From positions 62,001-126,000 of the forward strand of contig NZ_JNFD01000011.1 in NCBI RefSeq assembly GCF_000756375.1: a DNA stretch of 64,000 bases. The letters are read 5' to 3'. The position numbers were made by a program, and so were the translations under genes. The notes beneath the pieces are model-generated. The model did no database searches. It saw nothing but the letters and a program-made list of their open reading frames with translations, and was not told the origin of the DNA. Below are positions 8,177 to 17,257 of this stretch, one piece after another. The first letter of the stretch is position 1, and each line of letters starts with the position of its first letter. Source of the DNA: Sphingopyxis sp. LC81. GTDB taxonomy: Bacteria > Pseudomonadota > Alphaproteobacteria > Sphingomonadales > Sphingomonadaceae.

Positions 8177-9083
8177 GCTGCCCGATCCCGTCGTCTACGC
8201 CGTCCCCGCCTTCATCCTGCTGCTGATCGCCGAGATGCTGATCTCGCTGCGCAAGGACAAGAGCCGCTACGAAGCGCGCGACACGCTGACCTCGCTGATG
8301 CTCGGCACGGTGAGCCAAGTCGCGGGCGCACTGGTCGGCGCAGCGGTGATCGGCATGTCGGTGTGGGTGTACCAATTCCACCTGTTCGACATCGGGATCG
8401 CGTTCAAGACATGGTGGTGGGCGTGGATCCTCTGCTTCTTCCTCGACGATCTGGCCTATTATGCCTTCCATCGCAGCGCGCATCGCGTGCGCTGGTTCTG
8501 GGCGAGCCACGTCATCCACCACAGCAGCCAGCACTATAATCTCTCGACCGCGCTGCGGCAGACATGGACGGGCTTTTTCAGCCTGACCTTCCTGTTTCGC
8601 CTGCCGCTCTTTCTCATCGGTTTTCCGCCCGCGATGGTCTTCTTCTGCGCCGGGCTCAACCTGATCTATCAATTCTGGATCCATACCGAGGCGATCAAGC
8701 GGCTGCCCAAATGGTTCGAGGCGGTGATGAACACCCCGTCGCACCACCGCGTCCATCACGGCGTGAATCCGCGCTATCTCGACGCGAACTATGCGGGCGT
8801 CTTCATCATCTGGGACAAGATGTTCGGCAGCTTCGTTCCCGAACGCGACGACGAGCCGGTGCGGTACGGCATCGTCAAGCAGCTCGGCAGCTTCAACATC
8901 CTCTGGGCCGCGGTGCACGAATGGGTCGGGATCGCGAAGGATGTCTGGGCTGCGCCGTGGAAGCACAAGCTCGATTACATGTGGCGCGAACCCGGCTGGA
9001 GCCACGACGGCAGCCGCGCGACGAGCGCGATGATCCGCGAGAAATGGCAGGCAGGTCTGCCGGTGGAAGAGCCGGCGGAGTGA
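8169..9083 (+). CDS. Sterol desaturase family protein (second copy, ERG3-like)
   Basis: A 304-residue membrane di-iron oxygenase or desaturase. Hydrophobic helices lie at about 5-25, 45-70, 80-105 and 140-180. The histidine motifs are YYAFHRSAHRVRWFWASH (about 98), VIHHSSQHYNLS (about 116), a lone His in WIHTEAIK, and TPSHHRVHHGVNPRY (about 192), followed by NYAGVFIIWDKMFGSF, which is characteristic of C5-sterol desaturase and alkylglycerol monooxygenase relatives. The GTG at 8169 is chosen because it begins VPELPDPVVYAVPAF just before the first helix and overlaps the previous stop. It is only distantly similar to the copy at 5795. Substrate is unknown. Confidence 0.88.
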   Translation: MPELPDPVVYAVPAFILLLIAEMLISLRKDKSRYEARDTLTSLMLGTVSQVAGALVGAAVIGMSVWVYQFHLFDIGIAFKTWWWAWILCFFLDDLAYYAFHRSAHRVRWFWASHVIHHSSQHYNLSTALRQTWTGFFSLTFLFRLPLFLIGFPPAMVFFCAGLNLIYQFWIHTEAIKRLPKWFEAVMNTPSHHRVHHGVNPRYLDANYAGVFIIWDKMFGSFVPERDDEPVRYGIVKQLGSFNILWAAVHEWVGIAKDVWAAPWKHKLDYMWREPGWSHDGSRATSAMIREKWQAGLPVEEPAE

Positions 9084-9087
9084 TGAT

Positions 9088-9162
9088 CGTCGTCCCCGCG
9101 AAGGGGGGCGCAGTCGGCCTTATGCTAACTCTCCAGCGGCCCCCGCCTTCGCGGGGGCGACG
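9088..9162. repeat. Intergenic palindromic repeat, GCCCCCGCGAAGGCGGGGG type
   Basis: Imperfect inverted repeat right after the desaturase stop. The left arm is about 9088-9112 and the right arm about 9136-9162. It shares its core with the repeats at 17258-17347 and 47769-47853. It is probably a dispersed REP-like element and could serve as a transcript end. Confidence 0.75.
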
Positions 9163-9247
9163 TGTATGGTCTTGCCTCGCTTCCTAATGACATTCATGTA
9201 AGCACCCGGGCGACCGCCAGCAGGCGGCGCGAGGGAGAGTCGCAAGC

Positions 9248-10834
9248 ATGGATCAGTTCGACATCATCGTCATCGGCGGCGGCAGCGCGGGGAGCGCGGC
9301 GGCGGGGCGGCTGGCCGAGGACGGCAAGCGGACGGTCTGCCTGGTCGAGGCGGGCGGGCGCAACGACAATATGCTGATCAAGACGCCGGGGTTCATGCCC
9401 TTCATCCGGAATGCGTCGAACTACAAATATGAGACGGTGCCGCAGGCGGGGCTGAACGGGCGCAGCGGCTATCAGCCGCGCGGACGCGGGCTCGGCGGGT
9501 CGAGCGCGATCAATGCGATGGTCTATATCCGCGGGCACCAGTTCGACTACGACCAGTGGGCCGCGCTCGGCGCGACGGGCTGGAGCTATGCCGACGTGCT
9601 GCCCTTCTTCAAGCGCAGCGAGGGCAATGAGCGTGGCGGCGATGAATTTCATGGGAGCGGCGGGCCGCTCAACGTCATGGACCAGCGCTGGCCCAATGTG
9701 ACGAGCCGGCGCTTCGTCGAGAGCGCGGCGTCGCTGCAATTGCCGCGCACGGTCGATTTCAACGGCCCCAGCAACGAAGGCTTTGGCCTCTATCAGGTGA
9801 CGCAGAAGGGCGGCGAACGCTGGTCGGCGGCGCGCGCCTATGTCGAGCCGCTGCGCGAGCACGGCAATTTCGCGGTGCGCACCGGGGCGCTGGTCGAGAA
9901 GATACTCGTCGAGGACGGGCGCGCGGCGGGGGTGGTGATCCGCCGCGGCGGCAGCCGCGAGACGCTGCGCGCGCGCGGCGGAGTGATCTTGTCGGCGGGG
10001 GCGTTTGGCAGCCCGCAGATCCTGATGCTGTCGGGGATCGGCCCCGGCGCGCATCTGAAGGATAAGGGGATCGAGGTGACGCTCGACCGGGCGGGGGTCG
10101 GCGACAATCTGCAGGACCATATCGACTATGTGTCGAGCTGGGAGACGCGCTCGACCGAACCGTTCGGCGACAGCCTGGGCGGCACCTGGCGGATGGTGAA
10201 GGCGATCTTCGAGCACCGTACGCAGCGCAGCGGGATCATGACGACCTGCTTCGCCGAGGCGGGCGGGTTCTGGAAATCGCGCCCCGACCTGCCCGCGCCC
10301 GACATCCAATATCATTTCGTGCCCGCGATGCTCGAGGATCATGGGCGGAGCAAGGTGAAGGGGCATGGCTTTTCGTGCCACGCCTGCGTGCTGCGTCCCG
10401 AGAGCCGCGGGTCGGTGCGGCTTGCGTCGTCCGATGCCGCCGCGGCGCCGGCAATCGATCCGGGCTTTCTGACCGACGCGCGCGATATGGCGACGCTGCG
10501 CGCGGGCGTGCGGATGATGCACCGCATCGCCGCGGCGCCGCCGCTGGCGGATTACGCCGGGATCGACCGGCACCCGGTGGACTTGGGCGACGATGCCGCG
10601 CTCGACGCGCTGATCCGCAGCCGTGCCGACACCGTCTATCACCCCGTGGGCACCTGCCGGATGGGGAATGACGCCGATGCGGTGGTCGATCCCGCGCTCA
10701 AGCTGAACGGCATCGATGGGCTGTGGGTTGCCGATGCGAGTGTCATGCCGCGCCTCGTTTCAGGGAACACCAATGCGCCGAGCATCATGATCGGGGAGCG
10801 GGCGGCCGATTTCGTGAAGGCCGCTCTCGGTTGA
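9248..10834 (+). CDS. GMC family FAD-dependent oxidoreductase (choline dehydrogenase-like)
   Basis: A 528-residue flavoenzyme of the glucose-methanol-choline family, which oxidises alcohols or related substrates. Features: N-terminal dinucleotide fold DIIVIGGGSAGSAAAGRL (residues 5-22), GMC signature GRGLGGSSAINAMVYIRG (about 80-97), second signature GAFGSPQILMLSGIGPG (about 253), and the C-terminal active-site region VYHPVGTCRMG (about 465) with His, then NAPSIMIGERAADFV. Length is normal for the family. GAGGGAGAGTCGCAAGC precedes the ATG. It is flanked on both sides by palindromic repeats, so it is probably a single-gene unit. Substrate is not evident. Confidence 0.93.
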   Translation: MDQFDIIVIGGGSAGSAAAGRLAEDGKRTVCLVEAGGRNDNMLIKTPGFMPFIRNASNYKYETVPQAGLNGRSGYQPRGRGLGGSSAINAMVYIRGHQFDYDQWAALGATGWSYADVLPFFKRSEGNERGGDEFHGSGGPLNVMDQRWPNVTSRRFVESAASLQLPRTVDFNGPSNEGFGLYQVTQKGGERWSAARAYVEPLREHGNFAVRTGALVEKILVEDGRAAGVVIRRGGSRETLRARGGVILSAGAFGSPQILMLSGIGPGAHLKDKGIEVTLDRAGVGDNLQDHIDYVSSWETRSTEPFGDSLGGTWRMVKAIFEHRTQRSGIMTTCFAEAGGFWKSRPDLPAPDIQYHFVPAMLEDHGRSKVKGHGFSCHACVLRPESRGSVRLASSDAAAAPAIDPGFLTDARDMATLRAGVRMMHRIAAAPPLADYAGIDRHPVDLGDDAALDALIRSRADTVYHPVGTCRMGNDADAVVDPALKLNGIDGLWVADASVMPRLVSGNTNAPSIMIGERAADFVKAALG

Positions 10835-10838
10835 GTCT

Positions 10839-10909
10839 ACCCCGGCGAAAGCCGGGGCCGATGTTGAGAGCGCCGCGTCCGCAGTCTGGACCCCGGCTTT
10901 CGCCGGGGT
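10839..10909. repeat. Intergenic palindromic repeat, CCCCGGCGAAAGCCGGGG type
   Basis: Two short hairpins in mirror arrangement. The left arm is about 10839-10858 (core CCCCGGCGAAAGCCGGGG) and the right arm about 10888-10909 with the reverse complement. It lies between convergent genes and ends 3 bp before the regulator stop codon, so it could be a bidirectional transcript end. Confidence 0.8.
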
Positions 10910-10912
10910 GCA

Positions 10913-11452
10913 TTAAGCGCACGCGGCGGCGAGCAGCGCGCCGTTTTTGGTCAAATCATAGCGACTGGCGGGCGGGCGCATGTCGAGCACTTCACGCGTC
11001 ACCAGCCCGTGCTTGCCGAGCGCGGTCAGTCCCTGCGACAGCGCGCGCGGAGTTGCCGGGATCAGCAGGCGCGACAGCGCGTTGAAGCGGTCGTGGCCCG
11101 CGCCGATTCCGGCGACCAGTGGAAGCCCCCAGCGCGTCGCGGCGCCGGGCGGGAGGTCGATCTTCTGCTGCGCTTCGGCGATCGTTGCGGCGCGCGTGGC
11201 GGCGGCGGCGCCCGCTTCGGTCAATATATATTCGGGACGTAGCGGGTGGCCGTGACCGGGGTTGCGCGCCACCCATCCGATCGTCGCCGCTGCCTCCAGC
11301 GTGCGCGTGAGGCTGTCGCGCGAGAGCCCGAGGCGGTGGATCAGTTCGACGAAGCGAGCGCCCCTGTGTGCCGCCAGATCGGCGAGCAGCGGCACCAGCC
11401 AGCGATGGCTGCCGAGCTGAATCAGCATGGGGTCGGACGCGGTTGACGGCAT
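10913..11452 (-). CDS. Winged-helix transcription regulator (HxlR/MarR-like, duplicated domain)
   Basis: A 179-residue protein with two winged-helix-like halves. The first (about 10-75) contains WLVPLLADLAAHRGARFVEL and LGLSRDSLTRTLEAA, followed by the wing and YILTEAGAAAA. The second (about 100-175) contains ALSQGLTALGKHGLVTREVL and RYDLTKNGALLAAA. The pattern resembles HxlR-type regulators read twice. The ATG at 11452 is chosen; the frame extends to a TTG at 11458 only. It is divergent from the VOC-protein gene, with a shared 95-bp control region, so that gene is its likely target, and self-regulation is also likely. The effector is unknown. Confidence 0.75.
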   Translation of the reverse strand: MPSTASDPMLIQLGSHRWLVPLLADLAAHRGARFVELIHRLGLSRDSLTRTLEAAATIGWVARNPGHGHPLRPEYILTEAGAAAATRAATIAEAQQKIDLPPGAATRWGLPLVAGIGAGHDRFNALSRLLIPATPRALSQGLTALGKHGLVTREVLDMRPPASRYDLTKNGALLAAACA

Positions 11453-11469
11453 TTGCAACTAACTATACA
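11443..11469 (+). promoter_or_regulatory. Candidate sigma-70 promoter for the VOC gene
   Basis: TTGACG at 11443-11448 and TATACA at 11464-11469, with a 15-bp spacer (slightly short). It overlaps the first codons of the divergent regulator gene, so regulator binding here could control both directions. Confidence 0.4.
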
Positions 11470-11547
11470 AACCAGACCATTGAGGCAAGCGATATGGGCC
11501 ATGCGATTCTCCGCGCGGCTCGGCGTTTTGCGAAAAGGGAGGAATGC

Positions 11548-11922
11548 ATGGCACTTCAGATCGGATCCGAGCTCACCTGTTCGATGGGGGTCAAGGATAT
11601 GACCGCGTCGATCGCCTGGTACGAGCGGGTGATGTTGTGCGAGCTGCTCTACCGCGCCGACGAGCTCGGCTGGTGCGAGCTGAAGACGCCGATGGCGGGG
11701 GTGAATATCGGGCTCAGCCAGGTCGAGGCGGTCGTGCAGGGCGGCGGCGCGACCAATGTGTTCGAGGTGGCCGATATCGAGGAGGCGAAGGCGCATCTCG
11801 ATGCCGAGGGCGTGCGGCAGGACGGCGATATCCAGCATATTCCGGGGCTGGTGAAATTGCTCACTTTCTACGATCCCGACGGCAACGCCTTCATGTTCTC
11901 GCAGTCCGAGATCGCGGCATGA
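11548..11922 (+). CDS. VOC (glyoxalase/bleomycin-resistance) family protein
   Basis: A 124-residue protein of the vicinal-oxygen-chelate superfamily. It has a single beta-alpha-beta-beta-beta pair: SMGVKDMTASIAWYERVM near the N-terminus and the terminal FYDPDGNAFMFSQS strand typical of the fold. Members bind metal for lyase, dioxygenase or isomerase chemistry, or bind drugs; which applies here is unclear. The start at ATG 11548 is supported by AAAAGGGAGGAATGC just upstream; an ATG at 11494 lacks a site. It overlaps the next gene by 4 bp (ATGA) and is divergent from the winged-helix regulator. Confidence 0.85.
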   Translation: MALQIGSELTCSMGVKDMTASIAWYERVMLCELLYRADELGWCELKTPMAGVNIGLSQVEAVVQGGGATNVFEVADIEEAKAHLDAEGVRQDGDIQHIPGLVKLLTFYDPDGNAFMFSQSEIAA

Positions 11923-12395
11923 TATCGCTTTGGTGGGCGGCGGCGCTGATGGCGCCGGCCGCGCCTGCCGCCGAAGCCCCGTCGCTCGCCGCCTGGCACG
12001 GACGCTGGGCCGGTGAGGGCGAGGCGTTCGGCAAGCCCGCGACCGCGACGCTCGACATCGCGCCGGGTGAGGGCGGGGCGACGACGCTCGCCTATCGCCT
12101 GAGCATCGCGGGGACGCCGCCGGTCGCCTATTCGGCCGAGGCGACATACGCCTTCGATGCGAAGGGTCGCGTGCGCGGAAAATGGACCGACAGCACTGGC
12201 CGTACACGTGCCGTCGTCGGCGGGGTGAATGCGGCGAAATGGTGGACACATTGGGGCAGCGCCGATGTCGAGATCGGCCGCTCGACCTATGTCCTTGAAG
12301 CGGACGGAAGACTCGTCGTCAGCGATTCGATTTTGCAGGATGACGGCAGCTGGCGCGTCTTCGCTATGCTGCGCTACGCGCGCACAAACCCCTGA
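11919..12395 (+). CDS. Hypothetical secreted protein
   Basis: A 158-residue protein with a short signal peptide (residues 1-18, MISLWWAAALMAPAAPAAEA) and a body that looks rich in beta strands. It contains WHGRWAGEGEAFGKPA, YAFDAKGRVRGKWTDS and the closing GSWRVFAMLRYAR. The opening W-x-G-x-W-x-G-x-G pattern resembles lipocalin-like or DUF1579-type proteins, but I cannot place it firmly. It overlaps the VOC gene by 4 bp (ATGA), so the two are co-translated. A possible role is handling the same small molecule as the VOC protein outside the cytosol (inference). Confidence 0.7.
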   Translation: MISLWWAAALMAPAAPAAEAPSLAAWHGRWAGEGEAFGKPATATLDIAPGEGGATTLAYRLSIAGTPPVAYSAEATYAFDAKGRVRGKWTDSTGRTRAVVGGVNAAKWWTHWGSADVEIGRSTYVLEADGRLVVSDSILQDDGSWRVFAMLRYARTNP

Positions 12396-12431
12396 AAACT
12401 GCCGATTTTGACCGGCATCTGTGCTGCGCAC

Positions 12432-12464
12432 AAAAAAAGAGGGCCGGGACTTGCGTCCCGGCCC
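12432..12464 (-). terminator. Rho-independent terminator, second of two after TonB receptor 1
   Basis: Read on the minus strand, a GC hairpin (GGGCCGGGAC stem, GCAA loop) is followed by TCTTTTTTT. It is about 165 bp beyond the receptor stop and could act as backup to the hairpin at 12584-12620. Confidence 0.7.
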
Positions 12465-12583
12465 AGCCTTTCAGGCTCTCCCCTCCTGAAACTGTTGACC
12501 CAATGAATGCCATATTAATGTCATGTTGGAAAGGCTAAAATTGCGGCAATGCTGCGCTAATTTTGTGCAACATTTCAGAGCGT

Positions 12584-12620
12584 AAAAATGGGCCGGAACG
12601 CATCCGCGCCCGGCCCATTT
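12584..12620 (-). terminator. Rho-independent terminator directly after TonB receptor 1
   Basis: An inverted repeat of ATGGGCCGG and CCGGCCCAT. On the minus strand it is followed by TTTTTACG. It begins 8 bp after the receptor stop codon. The spacer is long (about 13 nt), so strength is moderate. Confidence 0.65.
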
Positions 12621-12627
12621 CTCCCCC

Positions 12628-15033
12628 TCAAAAGCCCTTGCGAACCGTGACGCCGAAGGTGCGCGGCTGGTTCGTCGCAAAGCCGAGGCGCGCGCGCCCG
12701 CCGCGTTCGCGGTCGAAGGCGAGCAGCGCATTTTCGTCGAGCAGATTGTTCACATAGACCGAGATTTCGAGCTCGTTCGGAAACTCGATCCCCGCGCCGA
12801 TGTTGACCAGCTGATAATCGGGCAGCTTCAGGTTAAGGGTGGTCTGCTCCAGGCCGGTTGCGCCAAAATAGGGCCGCGGCAGTCCATTGGGCGAAAAAGT
12901 GAAGGTCCGTGGATTGTTTTCCTGATCGCCGGGCTGCGTATAACGGCTGCCGACATGCTGGAAGGATGCCGTGACGAAGGCGCTGGTGTCCGACGATGCA
13001 TCGATCGGGAAGCTGTAGGTCGCGTTCGCCGCCATCTGGAACTTCGGCACCGAGGGCAGGCGGTTGCCGTTGCGGATGCCCTCGATCACCGTCCCATCCG
13101 GGCGGGTCAGCGTCGAATCGAATTCGGCCTCGACATAACTGCCCGACAATCCGAGATCGAGCCCGGTGAAGGGGCTGGCCGACAGCTCGACCTCGAGTCC
13201 CATCGTGTGCGCGTCGGCGTTGAACACGATACGCGACGAGCAGCTGCCGGCATCGGCGGTGACCTGCAGATTGTTGATCTTGGTATAGAAGCCCGCGGCG
13301 TTGAAGGTGATGCCGCCGAACTGCGCCTTCACCCCGCCTTCATAGTTCCACAGCGTTTCGTCGTCGTAGCGCGGCCGGCCGCCGAATGTCTGCGCATCGG
13401 GGCCGTTCGGTACGCCGGCGTCGCACAGCGGCAGATTGAGCGGATCGTTGACGCCGCCGAGGCGGAAGCCCTTCGACGCCTGCGCGTTGAGCGTGATGCC
13501 GTCGGCGACATCGTAGCTGAGCAGCAGGCGCGGCGAGAAGCCGGTCGACGAGGTCTTGTCGCGAGCGTTGTCGCCGTTCGGAAACAGGCCGCCCGACACG
13601 AAACGCCGGCTTTCGTCGAAGGCATAATAACGCCCGCCAAGCGTCGCGGTGAGGGCTTCGGTGAAGTCGTAGCTAACCTCACCGAAAATTGCGATCTGCG
13701 ACAGGTCATAGGGGATGTCGGCATTGTACGGCGAATCGGGGCCAAAGCCGTTAGCGAGCGCCGCCGAGGTGCCCGCGCCGAACCGCGCATCGGTGAACGC
13801 GTCATAACCCGGCGTCGGCAGTCGCTGGGTATAGTCACGTTTGACGTTGGCATAATAGCCACCGACGAGCCATTGGAACGGACCGGTGCCCGCCGAGTTC
13901 ACCCGCAATTCCTGCGTGAATTGCTTGACGCCCGTGGTGTCGACAAGGTTCGAGGGCAATAATATGCCCGCAACCGGGAAGCCGAGGTCGACCGACACGC
14001 TGCCCGTTAGTGCACTCGCGTCGCGGCTCACCAGAATGTCGCGGTCGGTATAGGTCGTCACCGAGGTCACGCCGATCACGTCGCCGTCATAGTTCATCGT
14101 GAGGTCGAAGAGCTTGACTTCATCCTCGAACGCCTCGTCGAGCAGCAGATATTGCTGGCGCTCCTCGAAGGTCACCCGCGGCCGGGTCGTCGTGAACTGG
14201 TTGGCGTAGAGGTTATAGACCTCCTGCCGGTTGAAGCCGTCGGTCTTGACCTTTTGATAGACGAAACGCGGGGTGATCGACAGATTCTCGGCGGGTTTCC
14301 ATAGCAGCGAGAAGCGTCCGCCATAGCGTTCGCCGCTGTTGACGTCCTCGCTCTCGCCGCCGCCTTCGCGGAGCGCATTAATGAAGCCGGCGTAGCGCGT
14401 GTAATAGCCGACCGCGCGCATCGCGAGATTGGGGCTGAGGGGCAGGTTGATCGCGCCCTTCAAATGGCCACCGAAATCGTCGCCGTCGACGAGGTTCACA
14501 TTGCCTTCGACCTTGCCCTCGATCCGGTCGAGGTTGGGCTGGTTGGTGATGTAGCGGAGCGTGCCGCCGACCGAACCCGAGCCGAAGAGCGTGCCCTGCG
14601 GCCCGCGCAGCGTCTCGACGCGGTTGAGGTCGAACAGATCGAGGTCGGGGGTGAACAGCGACAGCGAGACGACCGATTCGTCGAGATAGACGCCGACCTG
14701 TTCCTTCACCCCGGGCTGGTCGCGCGCGATCTGCCCCGCCGAAACGCCGCGTACCGACACCTGGCTCTGGCCGGGCCCGAGATTCTGGACCGTCAGGCCC
14801 GCGACATTGCGCGACAGATCCTCGACCGTGCTCGCGTTCGCGCGCTCGATCGCCTGTTCGGTCTGCGCGTTGATCGAAAAGGGAACGTCCTGCAGGCTTG
14901 CGTCGCGCTTGGTCGCGGTGACGATAATCTCGTTGCCGTCATAGCTGTTCGCCGGTGCGTTCTGTGCCACTGCCGGGGTGCTTGCGAGCGCAAGGCACGA
15001 CAAGCCCGCGAGCATAGATGCTCGTGCATTCAT
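12628..15033 (-). CDS. TonB-dependent outer-membrane receptor 1
   Basis: An 801-residue outer-membrane receptor. Residues 1-23 are a signal peptide (ending PAVAQ). Then come a TonB-box-like NEIIVTATKRDASLQDVP (about 33-50), the plug domain (VEDLSRNVAGLTVQ, VETLRGPQGTLFGSGSVGG) and a 22-strand barrel ending in RTFGVTVRKGF with the terminal Phe required for barrel assembly. Such receptors import large or scarce nutrients using TonB energy. The plug motif is of the type common in sphingomonads, and the ligand is unknown. The ATG at 15033 is chosen because of the strong AGGAGGAGG just upstream and the signal peptide. Two hairpin terminators follow the stop. Confidence 0.93.
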   Translation of the reverse strand: MNARASMLAGLSCLALASTPAVAQNAPANSYDGNEIIVTATKRDASLQDVPFSINAQTEQAIERANASTVEDLSRNVAGLTVQNLGPGQSQVSVRGVSAGQIARDQPGVKEQVGVYLDESVVSLSLFTPDLDLFDLNRVETLRGPQGTLFGSGSVGGTLRYITNQPNLDRIEGKVEGNVNLVDGDDFGGHLKGAINLPLSPNLAMRAVGYYTRYAGFINALREGGGESEDVNSGERYGGRFSLLWKPAENLSITPRFVYQKVKTDGFNRQEVYNLYANQFTTTRPRVTFEERQQYLLLDEAFEDEVKLFDLTMNYDGDVIGVTSVTTYTDRDILVSRDASALTGSVSVDLGFPVAGILLPSNLVDTTGVKQFTQELRVNSAGTGPFQWLVGGYYANVKRDYTQRLPTPGYDAFTDARFGAGTSAALANGFGPDSPYNADIPYDLSQIAIFGEVSYDFTEALTATLGGRYYAFDESRRFVSGGLFPNGDNARDKTSSTGFSPRLLLSYDVADGITLNAQASKGFRLGGVNDPLNLPLCDAGVPNGPDAQTFGGRPRYDDETLWNYEGGVKAQFGGITFNAAGFYTKINNLQVTADAGSCSSRIVFNADAHTMGLEVELSASPFTGLDLGLSGSYVEAEFDSTLTRPDGTVIEGIRNGNRLPSVPKFQMAANATYSFPIDASSDTSAFVTASFQHVGSRYTQPGDQENNPRTFTFSPNGLPRPYFGATGLEQTTLNLKLPDYQLVNIGAGIEFPNELEISVYVNNLLDENALLAFDRERGGRARLGFATNQPRTFGVTVRKGF

Positions 15034-15218
15034 GATAATCCTCCTCCTGATGGCCAATCTACGCTGGTCCGCCGGGAGGGTGCGCCTCTTGTTTCCATTA
15101 CGCAATGGCGCATGAATATTGCGCGAAATAATGGCCGGGACATGTTGCGCGCCAGCCACAGTAAGAAAATGACAAAATGGACGGGACTGCGCTCCGCGCC
15201 CGCGGCCGTTCCCACCAT

Positions 15219-15247
15219 TAAAAAAGGCCGGGACCTGTGTCCCGGCC
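15219..15247 (-). terminator. Rho-independent terminator, second after amt
   Basis: Stem 15226-15234 with 15239-15247 (GGCCGGGAC pairs), loop CTGT, followed on the minus strand by TTTTTTAA. It lies 138 bp after the amt stop and is a backup to the hairpin at 15272-15299. Confidence 0.8.
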
Positions 15248-15271
15248 AGTGGCCGTTCCGGCCACAAATCT

Positions 15272-15299
15272 AAAAAATGGCCGGGGGCAAGCCCCGGCC
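15272..15299 (-). terminator. Rho-independent terminator, first after amt
   Basis: Stem 15279-15286 with 15292-15299 (GGCCGGGG pairs), followed on the minus strand by ATTTTTTAG. It should insulate TonB receptor 1 from glnK-amt transcription. Confidence 0.8.
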
Positions 15300-15384
15300 A
15301 GTGGTTCGCAGGAGGAACCTCGGTAGGATCCCGCCGCCGCCGTTTGAAAGGAGAGAGACGTGCGGCGACGGGTATCCTGTCTCG

Positions 15385-16734
15385 TCAGTAGTTGTAGGCG
15401 CGCTCGCCATGTTCGCCGAGGTCGAGCCCTTCGCGTTCGACCTCTTCCGAAACGCGGAGGCCGGTCAGCAGCTTGGCGGCATAGATCGCGATGACGGTGC
15501 CGATGCTGGCCCAGACGATCGTCGCGGCGACCGCCGAAATCTGAGTCACGAGCTGCGGTCCGATCGCGAAATCGTCGCCGCCGGGGCCGCCAAGGCTGGG
15601 GGCATAGACGATCGCGGTGCCGATCGCGCCGACGATGCCGCCGACGCCATGGATGCCGAAGGCGTCGAGCGAGTCGTCATAGCCGAGCTTGGGCTTGAGC
15701 ACCGTCACCGCATAGAAGGCGATCAACGAAGCCGCCGCGCCGAGGACAATGGCGCCGAAAGGCCCCGAATTGCCTGCCGCCGGGGTCACCGCGACGAGGC
15801 CGGCGATGATACCCGAGCAGAAGCCGAGCGCCGAGGGCTTATGCCCCGCGAGCTTTTCGGCGAGCATCCAGAACAGCGCGGCCGAGGCAGTCGCGACGAA
15901 GGTGTTGATCATCGCGAGCGCTGCCGAGCCATTGGCTTCGAGCGCCGAGCCGGCGTTGAAGCCGAACCAGCCCACCCACAGCATGCCGGTGCCGACCATC
16001 GTGAGGGTCAGCGAGTGCGGCGCCATGATTTCCTTCTGGTAACCGATACGCTTGCCGAGGATCAGCGCGGCGACGAGCGCCGAGACACCCGCGTTGATGT
16101 GCACGACGGTGCCGCCGGCGAAATCGAGCGCGCCCATTTCGAAGAAGAGGCCGCCCACCGCCCACACCATGTGCGCGATCGGGAAATAGACGATCGTCAG
16201 CCAGATCGCGCCGAACACCATCACCGCCGAGAATTTCATGCGTTCGACGACCGATCCGAGGACCAGCGCGAGGGTGATCGCGGCAAAGGTCATCTGGAAG
16301 CTGATGAACACATATTCGGGCAGCTTGAAGCCGTCGCTGAACGTGTCGGCGAGGCTGTCGGGCGTGACACCGGCAAGGAAGAATTTGCCCCAGGCGATGA
16401 AGGCATTGCCTTCGGGGCCAAAGGCGAGGCCGTAGCCGTAGATCACCCAGATGATCATCGCGAGGCAGGCGGCGGCGCCGATCTGCGTCATCGTCGACAG
16501 CATATTCTTGGTGCGTGTCAGACCGCCGTAAAAGAGCGCGAGGCCCGGCAGGATCATCAGCAGTACGAGGATGGTCGAGGTCATCATCCAGGCGGTATCG
16601 CCCTTGTCGACGACAGCTTCGACCACCGGTTCGGGTGCCGCCGCGGCGGCTTCCTGCGCCCAGGCGGGCAGCGCGGCGAACAGCGAGAGGCCGACGGCCC
16701 CGGCGCCCGCCGCAAATTTCTTTGCGAACGTCAT
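15385..16734 (-). CDS. amtB: Ammonium transporter AmtB
   Basis: A 449-residue inner-membrane ammonium channel. Residues 1-27 form a cleavable signal peptide (ending LPAWAQ), an Ala/Pro/Glu spacer follows, then eleven helices. Family segments seen: GLALFYGGLTRTKN, the central pore His regions VHINAGVSALVAAL and the Gly-rich FCSGIIAGLVAVTPAAG, and DDSLDAFGIHGVGGIVGAIG near the C-terminus. The C-terminal tail LRVSEEVEREGLDLGEHGERAY is the part bound by GlnK. The ATG at 16734 is preferred over 16752 because AAGGGGGAAAAT precedes it. It lies 17 bp after glnK in a standard glnK-amtB operon, so it should be expressed under nitrogen limitation. Confidence 0.96.
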   Translation of the reverse strand: MTFAKKFAAGAGAVGLSLFAALPAWAQEAAAAAPEPVVEAVVDKGDTAWMMTSTILVLLMILPGLALFYGGLTRTKNMLSTMTQIGAAACLAMIIWVIYGYGLAFGPEGNAFIAWGKFFLAGVTPDSLADTFSDGFKLPEYVFISFQMTFAAITLALVLGSVVERMKFSAVMVFGAIWLTIVYFPIAHMVWAVGGLFFEMGALDFAGGTVVHINAGVSALVAALILGKRIGYQKEIMAPHSLTLTMVGTGMLWVGWFGFNAGSALEANGSAALAMINTFVATASAALFWMLAEKLAGHKPSALGFCSGIIAGLVAVTPAAGNSGPFGAIVLGAAASLIAFYAVTVLKPKLGYDDSLDAFGIHGVGGIVGAIGTAIVYAPSLGGPGGDDFAIGPQLVTQISAVAATIVWASIGTVIAIYAAKLLTGLRVSEEVEREGLDLGEHGERAYNY

Positions 16735-16751
16735 ATTTTCCCCCTTCGTCA

Positions 16752-17162
<411 letters not shown>

Positions 17163-17257
17163 TTAACATTTTGTGACGGAGAGGGCGGGGTGAGCGACCA
17201 ATTCGGTCGTTCGGTGGGCAGGCGAGGCGGGTAATTGCCTAAATTTTGGGCAAATAG

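Larger units (their letters stand above)
15034..15384. other. Gap between amt and TonB receptor 1 (351 bp, no gene)
   Basis: No credible gene. Going in the minus direction it holds two tandem terminator hairpins after amt, listed separately, and then about 185 bp of leader for TonB receptor 1, ending in the AGGAGGAGG ribosome-binding site. I do not see a clear -35/-10 pair or operator. Confidence 0.6.
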
